Source: Meandrina meandrites (Eukaryota; Cnidaria; Anthozoa; Scleractinia; Meandrinidae). From it: a stretch of DNA of 64,000 nt. Made by a program: the position numbers and the translations under genes. The stretch is from contig OY855904.1 of NCBI GenBank assembly GCA_963693305.1, positions 15,647,496-15,711,495 of the forward strand. Reading direction: 5' to 3'. Below the pieces are notes generated by a model. That model was not told the origin of the DNA. It worked only from the letters and a program-made list of their open reading frames with translations, and did no database searches. Shown piece after piece: positions 24,726-35,847 of this stretch (the stretch's first letter is position 1; each line of letters opens with the position of its first letter).

Positions 24726-25116
24726 GGGGGCAGTATCACGAGAAATTCTCTTAGATTTTGTGTCTGAACTGTACTGGAACTCAGTGTGAAGTGGCACTAA
24801 CTTGTCCACGAATAGCCTTTGAACAACAATTCATTCTCCAAGACGTGAGCAAACCGAGATCAATGCCGGTTTTAAAGTGATTCTCTTCCAGGTATAACAC
24901 TGTCAAGCTTGAAAACGTCAGCCTGACGTTTTCAAGTTTTAGACCACCTGACTTCTTTCCAGCCGGTCCGTAGCCACACCGTCTTTTTAACAATTTTCAT
25001 GACAAGTACAATGAGTTTTAGTATGGCCAGGTAACTATAAGTGGATTTCCAATTGATACGAACCTACCCCGTCATAAGATTTTCAAATAGCACGAAATCT
25101 TGGTGAGACTGCGCCT
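24726..25116. mobile_element. TTAA-flanked palindromic MITE, copy 1
   Basis: It is flanked by TTAA at 24722-24725 and 25117-25120. Ends are GGGGGCAGTATCACG and the complement of AGGCGCAGTCTCACC. A perfect hairpin (CTTGAAAACGTCAG / CTGACGTTTTCAAG) sits near 24908-24937. A second family member is at 26766-27147. TTAA targets are used by piggyBac and Kolobok transposases. Confidence 0.82.
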
Positions 25117-25120
25117 TTAA

Positions 25121-26204
25121 AATATCTGCGGTACAAATATTAATTAACACAAAAATCACTGCATGTAGTAACTAATTATTGCCAATAGATAATATGCATT
25201 TGGCCTTGATATGAAATTTCAAGACATTTATGCGAGAGATCTTCGAAATAGGTACGTACCTGTGTTTCAAGTAGATCGAAGCTGACGAAGCTGTGACTTA
25301 AAGCAACTACACTGAGTACTAACACTCATTTCATTTAAAATTATCCAGGCGATAAAATCGATTTAGTGGAATGATAACAAATGAAATTTTATAATTTGAA
25401 GATTTCAGTCGAATATAATTAATTTCAAATGCATTTCTATAAAACTTACTTTTGCAGTTCAACCTAAATAACATTTTTTTTTTTTCAAATGAGTATGAAA
25501 GCTGATTCCAGTAAAAATATGTGGAAATGTAATCTAATTGATGTCACGAACATACCGCTCTCCCAATCCTTAAATCATGGAGGCTGAAATTTCTTTACTA
25601 TAAAGGCAAAACTTTTGTACGATACGCAGTTTGTGGCAGTCCTGAATCATGGTACGTAACGTTGCACAAAGGTGCTCTGCACAAAAGAAGCTTACTGTCC
25701 TTCATAGCACCGATTATTACGAGAGACGCCAGTAACTGTGATTGTCACTGCAAGAGGAAGAGTTATATTTTTATCAAGACAGTGATGGACCACTCAAGCT
25801 CAACATTATACTCAATTTTAAAAATGGTTTGTTTTATTTGCAGAAACAAAATCACTTTTACATACATGAAGTACACGATTAAAAAAGAGGCTATGAAGCC
25901 AATACTCGTTTTTTATGTTTACTACTGCTTCATAAAAGCATAAAAACTATGGCAAAGTGTATGTAATTTTAAAAAAATACTGTAATGTACATAATGAAAT
26001 GTAAACGTAAGTAACAATAAATACTGAAGCAGATTGTCTATGCGAGCTTATGACTCCTGCGTCTACTGCGCGTTCCAACGGCTTTATATGTATAAAAGTA
26101 ATGGCCTGATTACATGAACCTGGCTGGCCCAGGAGGGCAGGGCTGGTTCAGTTTGTTGAGATAGCTGTCAGCCCGGTACTAGTTTTACATAAGTTGTGCC
26201 TGCC
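25121..26204. other. No recognised gene
   Basis: AT-rich. The 93-codon frame at 25662 (plus) has no recognisable feature. AATAAA occurs near 26020 without an associated coding exon. Confidence 0.4.
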
Positions 26205-26325
26205 GGACTAGTCCTAGCCTCCTGCGCAAAGTTCTTTGGGCTCGTCACGCGTTGCTCCCCATGTGAGAGGAGGAACGCGTAAGGCCAAAGACGTCTGGGT
26301 AGGAAGCTAGGCTAGCCTGGATGGA
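26205..26325. repeat. Imperfect foldback repeat
   Basis: CTAGCCTCCTGCGCAAAG...CTTTGGGCTCGTCACGCGTT at the left is mirrored by AACGCGTAAGGCCAAAGACG...GGTAGGAAGCTAGG at the right. I have an impression of similar repeats in coral genomes but have not searched. Confidence 0.7.
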
Positions 26326-26765
26326 CTACATTTTGACGGGAGCGACGGTTGCAATTTTGGCACGAAGCGATTGTTTTAGAAAATTGATGCGTTATTTTGC
26401 AATTTCAGGCCTCATGGTCTACTAGACATTTATGTGCCAAATAGAAAAAGAAATATCGTATGCATCACGATACGCAATTTGATCACAGGTAGCCCAAGCT
26501 CCTTTGGGAACCGTCAACATGACATCGGCGTAAAAGCGTTGCTATAAGAGCTTTTATGGGAATATAACGATCGTACAAAACAGTTCAAAATAAGGGAAAA
26601 AATATAGTAAAATCGACTTACTTGCCGTGTTGTGTGTATAACTTGTGTTTTTTGGCGTTTGGTGACGTTTCAGAGCGATTCCAGTGGGTTTTAGCTTCTC
26701 TGTTTTCCTTTCCATATGATATGTCTTTCAACTGTTCCTTCTTGACCATGGCGAAAGAATTTTAA

Positions 26766-27147
26766 AGGGGCACTGTCACGGACATTTTTTGCCTTTTTCA
26801 GTAAAACCGCACCAAAATCACGACTAAGTACTTTTAGCCATACAGGAAATGCTCCTAGAACGTAAAGGGAGGGATATCTAGCAAATTGTTTAATGAAGAG
26901 GAGACGGTAAATAGTTTTCATAAATTTTTCCAAACCACGAGGACAGAACTTGAAAAAGTCAGGCTGACTTTTTCAAGTTGAGATCAAAAGCTCCCGATGG
27001 TATCACAGAGATTACACTCTATATTTAGCTTCAGTGCACTGGTATAGTAATTTTAAGAAAACTTGACCACTGTTAATAGGTTTTCAATGGTGTAAACATG
27101 TTTTTGGGCTGTTGAATTTTTGAACTTACGCTCGTGACAGTGCCCCT
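26766..27147. mobile_element. TTAA-flanked palindromic MITE, copy 2
   Basis: TTAA is present at 26762-26765 and 27148-27151. Ends are AGGGGCACTGTCACG and CGTGACAGTGCCCCT. The internal perfect hairpin AACTTGAAAAAGTCAG / CTGACTTTTTCAAGTT (about 26947-26979) is in the same place as in the 24726-25116 copy. Length 382 bp, no coding. Confidence 0.88.
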
Positions 27148-27929
27148 TTAAAACATTACTTTGACGACACCACACAAAGCAGCCATATTGTTCAAGGTTC
27201 TTAAAGTCTAGAATCATCAAATAGCGCGAATTTTGGCGCCGTTTTCAGTAACTCGTCGTATTAAAAGCGACCATAAGGTAGCCTCTCTATGGGTACCTCA
27301 AGACTTCGTTTTCGTCGCACTTCTTTTGCAAGAGATATTCGTTTTATGGGTTAAAATCACTGTGCGACAGTGCAGTCAGTGTACACGAAAAGCAAGCAAT
27401 ATAAGCAGTTGCTGAAACAAAAATGTAACGTCCTCATAAACTCGGCAAATATCTCGGTTAAAAGCGCAAGCTCTTGACGGGTGAGCGGACAAAATGATTC
27501 GGTAAACAATGCTATCCGTTGCGTAGCAGGGAAACTAACTCGGTAGAGACACGGGCTTTAGTGGCAGCCGGCACTCGTTTCAGTATGCCAGCGGTAAAGG
27601 GAACTTGTTCCTCCTCTTTACCTTGCGCAACTGAGGAGAAAACCAGAAAACTACTTTGGAACTCAGCAAATCTTCTTTATTGTAGAATAAACCTCGACGA
27701 TACTTCACACATAGTACAAACTTCTGAAAGTAACCGTAGCTGAACGGCAGGTTCATCGAGGTAAACATTATGAGGTTCGAATGAGGTAATCATTAAGGAA
27801 ATCTTTGGATCACTATCTCGGCATCTGGGAGAAGTCCTCTATGTAAAAATCACTACCAAAAATTACCAAAAGTACCCTATATAATGCAAGGTAACAAAAG
27901 TCGTAAATTTAACTTGGACTTTTTGCACT
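27148..27929. other. No recognised gene
   Basis: Short open frames on both strands only. Nothing recognisable. Confidence 0.4.
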
Positions 27930-28740
27930 CTTAAGAGTTCTTTACAGTGCCTTTTTAAACTGTTTTTAAAACAGTTCTTAAAACTGTTACTTTTAAGATT
28001 CCTTAAAAGTGCACTCAAAACAGTTCTTGAAATGCCACTTTTAAGAGTTCGAGCGTGCGCGCTGAGAAAACGTTCCAACCACATATAGGGTGAGTGGCCG
28101 TTGCGATAACTTCGCTTGCAGTTTGCTAGCTTATATGGTCGGTGACCCCTACTTTTTTCTTAACAGATCACTTTTGTTAACGATTATCTACGTCTTGTGG
28201 GAAAATGAAAAAAATCTATCGATTAAAAGGTTGATTTTTTTTGCCCCACGCACGTTCCAATTCCGCTGTTTGATCTTTTCGTTTTGCCGTACGACGGGTT
28301 CAAATGCCTCTCTCCAGGGCTAAGTTTTGCATAAAAGATGGCAACACTTAAAATTATTTACGCAACGGACGTACTTCTTCAAAATATCACCAAGATCGTT
28401 TGCCTCCGTTTTCTCATCATCGATAATTTAAACTACAAACCTTGAAAGCCGTGCGAAATTACGTGCGCCAATTTTTCAAAATCAGGGTAGTTTTCTACAG
28501 ACTTTATCTCTGAAACGAAGTCGGTGACCCCCACTTTTTTGTGTGTTTCTGACACAAGTAACTCATTATCCGTCCTCAGTAAAAATTTTAGAAAAAATCT
28601 ATCGACTAGAAAATTTTCGCGCGAACGTCCTTAAATTGCCACTTTTAAGCGTACTCAAAAGTGCTACTTTTAACAGTACTAAAAAGTGCCACTTTTAACA
28701 GTTCTTAAAAGCACCACTTTTAAGAGCTCTTACTGAAAGT
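27930..28740. repeat. Two clusters of a ~25-bp degenerate motif (AAGTGCCACTTTTAA...)
   Basis: Motifs such as GTGCCACTTTTAAGAGTTC and ACAGTTCTTAAAA repeat in clusters at about 27930-28050 and 28630-28750. The segments beside them are also related: GTCGGTGACCCC(T/C)ACTTTTT followed by GAAAAAATCTATCGA occurs near 28138-28230 and 28520-28610. This indicates a diverged duplication of ~400-500 bp. Confidence 0.7.
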
Positions 28741-29014
28741 GCCACTTTTTCGATGTAAATTGACGACTTTCGGTCTACCTTTTTAATGAGTTTTACATAG
28801 AGAACGGGACCTAGATGCTGATAATGATCGTCTTTAAGGTAATCACTAAGGTAATCGTTTAGCAACAGTTTGCGCGTTCGGCTTATATACTTGTCTTTCA
28901 CTATTGACGTCTAGTACAAAACAAGTTACAAGAGAGATCTAGATCTACTATACATGAAAAAAGTTACTTTTCCATGCAGAAGATTGATGTAGTTTTCAAT
29001 TAAAAACCTGTTAA

Positions 29015-29652
29015 CTAATAAAATATCGAAATCAAGCAAAACATTATTAGAGTAGCGAGGCCGATGTGGACAGAATTAACCCCACTTTGTACACATTTGA
29101 AAATGTTCCACTCAATTGTTCCGTCACTCTGATAACTGATTTGCAGCCAATTTGCTGGTGTGCTCCAGGCAGTACGCTCCTCGGATGATGCACAGAACCA
29201 TTTCACTTCTGTTCGTAAGTCTGTAAGAGTGATTGTCTTCTTTTCACCCTTGTTCACTCTCTGTCCAGTAACAGTGATATAGTCGGCGCTTCTGCACTTT
29301 TCAGACGTAGAGTCCACAGACTCGCAGGCGGCGCATTTGTAGATGTCCCAATGAATTGTACCGTCGCTTTGATAGCTGACTTTCAGCTGATTTGCTGGTG
29401 TGCTCCACGCAGTACGCTCCTTGGATGATCCACAGAACCACTTTACTTCTGTTTGTTCAGTTGAAAGCTGGATTATCTTCGTTTCACCCTTGTTCACTCT
29501 CTGTCCAGCAACATCTATGTAGTCGGCGGATCTGCACTTTTCGGACGTGGAACCACGGACTTGCAGTTTTCACATTGAGCAGTTACAGCAGTGTGATGAA
29601 AACTCAAACAGAACATGGCCATAACAAGAACGGGAACAGGTGCGCGCCCCAT
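29015..29652 (-). pseudogene. Two-domain four-cysteine secreted protein with GPI signal, frameshifted
   Basis: ATG at 29652 starts a signal peptide (MGRAPVPVLVMAMFCLSF...VTA). Two copies of a ~75-aa domain follow, each with CRSADYI, a KGE..., W(F)C(G/A)SS-ERTAWSTPAN and a final W-x-I-x-K-C. The C terminus (NSVHIGLATLIMFCLISIFY) has the hydrophobic tail of a GPI-attachment signal and matches the gene at 34213. Near 29548-29556 repeat 1 is one base shorter than the equivalent stretch of repeat 2. The signal-peptide frame therefore runs into a stop, while the domains lie in the next frame. The rest is undamaged, so it is either a young pseudogene/null allele or a one-base sequence error. Single exon. 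A minus-strand TATAAA is at 29801-29806. Function unknown. Confidence 0.7.
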
Positions 29653-31375
29653 GACTTCGCAGTTCGTGACCTGGTTTAGTAAAAGTGCTTCCAAAAGTTG
29701 AATTCGAGTAGGGTAGCTGGTCTCTAGGCACGCCTCGGGCAAAGAAGTGGACCGATGTGCTCTACAATGGGCAAAGTGACGACTTTTAGAGCAAGACCAG
29801 TTTATAAGAAGTGATCGAGTGAGTAATGTCCCACTTTTAATAACTAACTTCCTTATATGGTGTTCGCATTCAATTGACACGGGAAGTACATTTCACAGTT
29901 TAATAATTGTGTTTTTGTTTTCATGTTTGCTTTGACTTACAGGATTCACAGATGAACAACTTCAAATGTTTTCATTGTCTCTTACTAGGTTGCAAGAAAA
30001 ACAGGAAGATATTTCCTTACATATTCGCTACAAACTGCATGATAAACTGCATGTTTCCTTTGACGTACAGGATTCACAATTAAACGACCACAAGATCGAG
30101 TTTATTACTTCCAAGGTTAAAGTGCTACTATGATCAAATTCACACCTTTCCTTTCTAAGCCGTTTTAAAACAGGAACAAGTAGTCGGTATGAGACAAAAA
30201 AAAATGGCATTTCCTTTTTCCAAATATCTCTTTTCTTACCAGAGATGTTCAAGTTTTTTTAAATATGCAAATTAGCAAAATGATGACGTCATAAACTCAA
30301 ACAAATTTTGATCAAATATGGAGAGAGATATCTCAGTCAATTTGTATCAGAAATGTTTGATTCTTTGTAGTAATACTCTGCTAGTTGTATTCTACAATAT
30401 GAGATTAACCATTTAGTTACCATGGCAACATACTTGGTTCCAGACCCCCCAATGCTAAAAGCTTTTCAGGCCAATTGTGCCCTTCCATTTTAACATTTGC
30501 ATTTAACTTTTTTGGTTCTTGGCTGTTTCTCACTGCATAAGGCTTGAATTTGTCTTTCCTGCTTATAAAATAATTAAATTCTAAACATCAGTAAACGAAA
30601 GCAGACATCGTACTCCTTCTATATTATTCACCCATGCAATAATTGCTATGAGGCGAAAACTGAAACTTAGCACTTTGATTAACACAGACTATGTAGCAGA
30701 GCCGTGATGAAACTTGCACTGTCAAAGAAAAGTCGTTTGAGTAAAAGTTTTACTCGTGTTGTCATGCTTAAAATTTTCTCTAACTGACAAGTGAAAACCT
30801 TGCCAACCCAACGTTAAACCATGATCCGTTACCGTGCCACAAGGACGTCAAATAGTTTGGTTCTGTTTCAATTCTTTTTCTTCTCACTACTAGGTAACAG
30901 TTTTACCCTAGCTCAATACGTGATCCACTTAAAAAGCGTTTCTAAATTTTTCTCTTTCACCTTTTATTAATATAAACACTGAGCAGCATGAAAAGTAATG
31001 AATACAATTTAAGACCTAAAACTCGAACTGCAACATAGTACGTGATACTTTACACGTGATGATTTATTCGCATATAAGTTCCGCGATTTATTATACCAGT
31101 GCATTACTATTTAAACTTGTTAGTTAGAAAGAGCTAGCGAAATCACCTAAGAATATGCATGCACTTTGTCCCACATTGATCACTGGTTTTTTTTTTCTTT
31201 TACTTTTCATCGTTTATTTCACCTTGCGCGTTGACGCAATAAAACACCAATGCAATTAGTTCTCGGAACAATTAACGTTTGATTGCACTGAACAATGCAT
31301 GGCCACTTTGTCGCCTGTCTTATTGAAAAGCTTGCCGCGGAGCTAATATCTGTTTTTGTTCTCAACATTATTTGC
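29653..31375. other. Promoter flank and intergenic region
   Basis: It holds the TATAAA (29801-29806) of the 29015-29652 locus and, around 29940 and 30065, two short related segments (TTTGAC-TACAGGATTCACA). No other gene recognised. Confidence 0.45.
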
Positions 31376-31426
31376 TGAAGCAAGTCATTGCTATAACAAA
31401 AGAAGTAGCGAGTGCAAACGTCATGA
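31370..31426 (-). pseudogene. Relic of the four-cysteine gene family: signal-peptide start only
   Basis: The minus strand reads MTFALATSFVIAMTCFSK then stop, closely matching the MAYALAIAFVIAMSCFSH start of the gene at 34213-35088. The upstream 500 bases, including a TATATAAA box at 31510-31517, are also homologous to that gene's promoter. The domain-coding part is missing or unrecognisable. It is a truncated duplicate. Confidence 0.75.
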
Positions 31427-31905
31427 CTCAGTTTAAAAGACAAATGGATAGCGAAGCCGAACGACGCTATTAGAGCCGTGCATGAAGCAACAGTTTCAAA
31501 CCCGATCAGTTTATATAAGCTCAAGTTGACACAGGATTAATATGTGTTTTTTTTTTCTTTCTTATTTAGAGCACGTGTTAGTTATTGTTCTATGAACCTA
31601 TTGGTACATTTAAAACAAACACTCTGAACAAAATCTAAACTTTAATAAGCACGAGGTTTATATAGAAGTTCAATCTGTTAGCCTCATGTCCCAAAGCAGA
31701 TATGTTTCTATAAAGTAAGGCTGAGCTAAAAGACGATGGTTGCTCCCAATCAAGAACACAGGAAGTACATTCCAAAGTAGTGGGAGGCTGAAGTTTGTTT
31801 GTTTCCAAGTCTTGCTTAACATACAGGAAATCCTGAGGAAATACGCACTATTAAACTTTTATCATTCTTTCCTTTCAAAAAAACAGGAAGAAAATCGGTC
31901 AGTTC
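31376..31905 (-). repeat. Duplicated promoter segment (paralogous to 35040-35597)
   Basis: In the same order, both segments contain the signal-peptide start, ATGAAGCAACAG-TTCAAACC, a TATA box, GAGCTAAAAGACGA, ACACAGGAAGTACATTCCA, TTGTTTGTTTCCAAG and AACAGGAAGAAAATC. Divergence is moderate with many small indels. Confidence 0.85.
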
Positions 31906-32122
31906 TGCTATTAAATGGATTATGATATCATTTCTATGTTTCAGATAAAAAAATTGTATCAAGGACTTCAAACAAATATTTTTGTTGTCTTTCTTTGTTA
32001 GAATATGTACTTCTTCTCATTGTCGGTAATAATTTTGCAAGACAAAATTGAAGAGACTGGAACTTAAAAATTGTTAGGGCATCTTACACGAGTGTTTAAC
32101 CGCCGCAAGTCTCTTCTCGATC

Positions 32123-33551
32123 AGAGTTTGATCGTAGCATGCACGAGTCAAGTTCGAGCCCGAGTCAAGTTCGAGTCACGAGTCAAGTTCGAGTCAAGTC
32201 AATTTTTTTTTGTTTGATGTTTCTGGTAATTTTGTTTTTAATTGCTGTGTGAAAACAATGCACCAGAGGCACAAAAACAGCAAGATTTTACTGTTTTTTT
32301 TTCCACTGCCGATTACGACAGTTCAGTTACTGCATAAATTTGGTTCGCAGCTGCTTTTCAAAGAAACAAACATTCCTCGGCATGTATTAATTTCCCACGC
32401 AGATTCCTACCTGCATTAATTACACACAACTGAGACAGAGGTTCCATTTCAACAACAAAACCTGAAAGTTCACGTGAAGTACAGAAATTTCAGCATTTTG
32501 CGGCTCGAGCGCCATCTGGTTGCATCCACAGGGATGCCATAGAAGAAATAAACAATTCTAGCCCATTCTCTCCACGGCCAAATTGGTTGAGGACATGTTG
32601 TTTACCTGCAAAACAGTCATTCTCGGCGTCATTCATAAATCCATAGAGGATCATAGAGCGCTTTCCACCGTTTGCATTGATACACGACTTCAGAAATGAA
32701 AACACCCGCGGAAACGTTTCTAAGATGTCCCGCAATCAAAGTTTGAAATGGCGCTACGCACGAGCGATCATGAAGTTTTAAAAATTTATGCCGACAGAAG
32801 ACCTGACGGAATCTTGGCCAAATTTAACTTTTTTACACAGCAAATAAATTCTAAAGATTTTTTCGAGAATTTACCTTCAGTTTCAAGGCTTTCGTGTTTG
32901 GAAACCGAATGAAACTAAACGGTTTACAGATTTTAACGAAAAATGAATGATTTTATACAAAGCCAGAGGGAACGTTGCGATACGTTTTACGGCTCGCTGA
33001 ACATAAAAGTTCTATACGTTTTATTTTTGTGGTGTTTATTCCGACAGTTTAGTGAGACAAAAGGGTTTAATCTGTGCCTGTTAAAAACAGTTTAAGGAGT
33101 TTTGGCCGCGGAATAAAATTTATTTATCGCCAGTTCACTTTCGTGATGGACTCGATTACCAGCCACTGTTCTCGGGGAATGAGTGTTTTGATTTCTGACG
33201 TCACGAATTAGTGCAAACGCGTACGGTGGATTCGACAGAGAAGATATTGCTTACCTTTCGAAGCCATGATCTGTCACACGAGCGATCTGCCAACTCTGGG
33301 GGTAAGCAGCTGTGTGTTTGAAATCTAAAAATGGCGCGAAACTATCCGTCTCCAGTTAAAAACCGTCTCCGGTTGAAAACCAAACTACTGATGTTTATTT
33401 TACCTATCTGACATTTTTGGCGATAATATTTACAGTACAGTTAAACGGTATTTTTGAAAAAAAAAATGTAAAAAGAAAATTGACTCGAACTTGACTCGTG
33501 ACTCGAACTTGACTCGCCGGCTCGAACTTGACTCGTGCTACGATCAACTCT
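32123..33551. mobile_element. 1.4-kb element with ~80-bp subrepeated terminal inverted repeats
   Basis: The left end (about 32123-32208) reads AGAGTTTGATCGTAGCA then several CACGAGTCAAGTTCGAGTC units. The right end (about 33465-33551) is the reverse complement, ending TTGACTCGTGCTACGATCAA. No transposase was recognised. A small spliced gene lies inside (32490-33267). Class unknown; subrepeated TIRs occur in several DNA-transposon groups. Confidence 0.8.
32490..33267 (-). CDS. Candidate two-exon 80-aa gene inside the inverted-repeat element
   Basis: Exon 1 (33267-33255) reads ATG GCT TCG AAA G|GTAAGC. Exon 2 begins at 32719 after CATCTTAG and is open to TGA at 32490-32492, giving 243 nt in frame. 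The protein starts MASKETFPRVFSFLKSC and ends with DGARAAKC. I recognise no family. Support is limited to matching phases, good splice sites and an open exon 2. It lies wholly between the terminal repeats, so it is either the element's own gene or a captured host fragment. Confidence 0.35.
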
Positions 33552-34212
33552 CTCGGTCATGGCTGATAAATACAGAGGGTTTCTGGATTTTTCCATCCCT
33601 TTTTAAGAACTTCAGGCACGGTTTAAAACAGCAAAATGAAAATAGAGAAAGTAGCAAGTACATGCACTAAGCTGGTCTTTATTGCAATTTATAAATGTTA
33701 CAGTCATCGCTTTTCAGTAAACTAGGCTTCAACACACAAACGTTTGCACTGGCATTTATCGATGAGTGACTAATTCAATTCAGTGACACAAGAATATTAA
33801 AGCTTACATAACACAAACTATCATTACTTAGATGTCAAAGCATGCAGGTTCATCAGTGGTCAGATCATGGCGTTATGTTTTAAACTTCAAGACAAATCAA
33901 AATATTATACAAACAAACAAACGTGAGTTACAAGGAGTAATTAATCGCGAAGAGTCACTCCGATACTAAAAAGATTACAAGCAGACATGCATGCAAACGT
34001 TCCAAGGAGTTATAGCGGAGAGGCACTCCCATATCATATTTTCGACTAATGAATGGGATTTTTTTTTTTTTTTTTGCTTTGTTGAAAATGAGTGGTTGAA
34101 TTTTCATAAGATATTATCACTGGCTAGGAAGCGTGCGTGCGTAAAATCTAAAGCGATGGTTTGTTCCATTATAATGAAGATACCGCACTCAGCTGGCTAT
34201 AACTGACTCATG
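33552..34212. other. 3' flank of the 34213-35088 gene
   Basis: No coding exon recognised. A minus-strand AATAAA is at 33678-33683, a distant possible poly(A) signal. Confidence 0.4.
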
Positions 34213-35088
34213 CTAGTAAATACGAATAAACGCAATCATACAAATTATCAGAACTGTAAGTCCGATGTGCACAGAGTTGCCTCCACTTTCGACTGCCGTC
34301 CTTCCACAAACACCCACGTCACAGATCTCCAGACTTGTGCAGCGTCCATTGCTGAACTTCTCCTCTGCTTTAATGTACTCAGGAAACGAGCATCGCCAAC
34401 GAAAGCCGGTGGCAGAATTGACATCAGGCACACTGGTGTTGTTAGTAAAGGCACAGAACGAGAACCCCGGTGGGATGACCAAAAACTGTCGAGACTCGTA
34501 TGTGACTATTTTGGCCTTGGTGATGGAATGGGAAACGCCACCTTTCACTTCTGCAGACCCCTTCGCTGTAAGTGGACCGGCTTTCTTTTCTACCTCCGCT
34601 CTCAAAGTACCTTCAATTGATACAGTTGTTGTCTTCTGATTCACGTTTGAAGTCGACTTTTTCAACTCAAAGACGCAGGCACTGGAGTTTGCACCATCAA
34701 ACTTGGGGCAGAATTCAGTGGTTTCGGGAACAGCACAGTTCTCGCCCGCTTTCTTGGGGCCTGAGAGATCAGCACATTTGTAAATGCTCCACCGAATGGA
34801 ACCGTCGTCAGTTTGGTACTTGACTCGTACCTGATTTGCTGGTGTGTTCCACGCGGTTCGCTCCTCTGATGATCCGCAATACCATCGGATTTCAGTTTCC
34901 GAGTCACCCGGCAGTTTTATCCTCTTCTCTTCACCCTTGTTTACTTTTTGACCCAAAACGCTGATGTAGTCCTCGCTTCTGCACTTGTCTGATGTAAATT
35001 CTACAGCATCACAGTTTTCAGCCATCACAGCAATGTGGCTGAAGCAGGACATTGCTATGACAAAAGCAATAGCAAGTGCGTACGCCAT
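34213..35088 (-). CDS. Secreted/GPI-anchored four-cysteine domain protein fused to an aerolysin-like beta module (291 aa)
   Basis: Single exon. A signal peptide (1-23, ending VMA) precedes one four-cysteine domain with C26, C36 (in CRSEDYI), C71 (in WYCGSSEERTAW) and C105 (in WSIYKC). Residues about 110-250 form a second region. Its 147-190 segment alternates Ser/Thr and charged/hydrophobic residues around a KAGPLTAKGSAEVKGG core and leads to a VIPPG motif. That pattern resembles the membrane-insertion strand pair and following strand of aerolysin/ETX-MTX2-type beta pore-forming proteins. This is my reading of the pattern and needs a profile or structure search. The C terminus (271-291, NSVHIGLTVL...) looks like a GPI signal, so the product is probably tethered on the cell surface. 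The start is the first ATG after a TATA box at 35181-35188. Related loci: 29015, 31370 and 43810. Confidence 0.85.
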   Translation of the reverse strand: MAYALAIAFVIAMSCFSHIAVMAENCDAVEFTSDKCRSEDYISVLGQKVNKGEEKRIKLPGDSETEIRWYCGSSEERTAWNTPANQVRVKYQTDDGSIRWSIYKCADLSGPKKAGENCAVPETTEFCPKFDGANSSACVFELKKSTSNVNQKTTTVSIEGTLRAEVEKKAGPLTAKGSAEVKGGVSHSITKAKIVTYESRQFLVIPPGFSFCAFTNNTSVPDVNSATGFRWRCSFPEYIKAEEKFSNGRCTSLEICDVGVCGRTAVESGGNSVHIGLTVLIICMIAFIRIY

Positions 35089-35180
35089 AGCTCTTGAGAA
35101 AAGGAAAATGAAATGCCAGGCGATTCTCTTTCACTGAGCTATCTGCTTAAGAATGAAGCAACAGCTTCAAACCTGATTAG

Positions 35181-35188
35181 CTTATATA
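35181..35188 (-). promoter_or_regulatory. TATA box of the 34213-35088 gene
   Basis: The minus strand reads TATATAAG 93 bases upstream of the ATG, giving a short 5' UTR. The motif is conserved in the duplicated promoter at 31510-31517. Confidence 0.65.
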
Positions 35189-35594
35189 CACGCAGGTTGA
35201 TGCAGAATTTTATTTCTGAATACCTTATTTGGTACTTAACTATTGTTCTTTAGAGCTATTCATGCATGTTAAAACAACTCAGTGAACAAAGTAATTATAA
35301 GAAACACGAAACTTGAGCTCCAGATTTATGAGCACACTCTGTTAGCTTCGTGTCCCTAAGAAAATGCTTTATATATCATATAAATATTGTTTATATAGTT
35401 TTATGAAGTAAAATTGAGCTAAAAGACAACGAGTGCTTCCAATCACGAACACAGGAAGTACATTCCAGAGCAGTGTGGGCGGCTGAGGTTTGTTTGTTTC
35501 CAAGCCTTGCGAAACGTACAGGAAATAAACACTCGTCCGACTTCCCTTCAAAAACAAAACAGGAAGAAAATCTGATCGGTCAGTTTCATTCCTA

Positions 35595-35596
<2 letters not shown>

Positions 35597-35669
<73 letters not shown>

Positions 35670-35786
35670 CAAAACTTTATTGAGCACTTTTCATACAAAC
35701 TTGAATCTTAGGTGTATGTGGTTAAAAATATATAGATACAAATTTTGTTTTCCTTAAGTTCTTCCCATGAAATAATGTCAGTAATG

Positions 35787-35842
<56 letters not shown>
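35597..35842. repeat. (AAT)n arrays flanking a ~120-bp dispersed repeat
   Basis: AAT arrays at 35597-35665 and 35788-35842 flank AT-rich sequence ending ATACAAATTTTGTTTTCCTT to TGTCAGTAA. That ~50-bp segment recurs next to another AAT/ATT array at 47337-47386, marking a repeat family whose end is the trinucleotide run. Confidence 0.85.

Positions 35843-35847
<5 letters not shown>

Noticed and set aside
34210..34823. Several plus-strand frames of 83-136 codons
   Set aside because: They are antisense shadows of the 34213-35088 gene.
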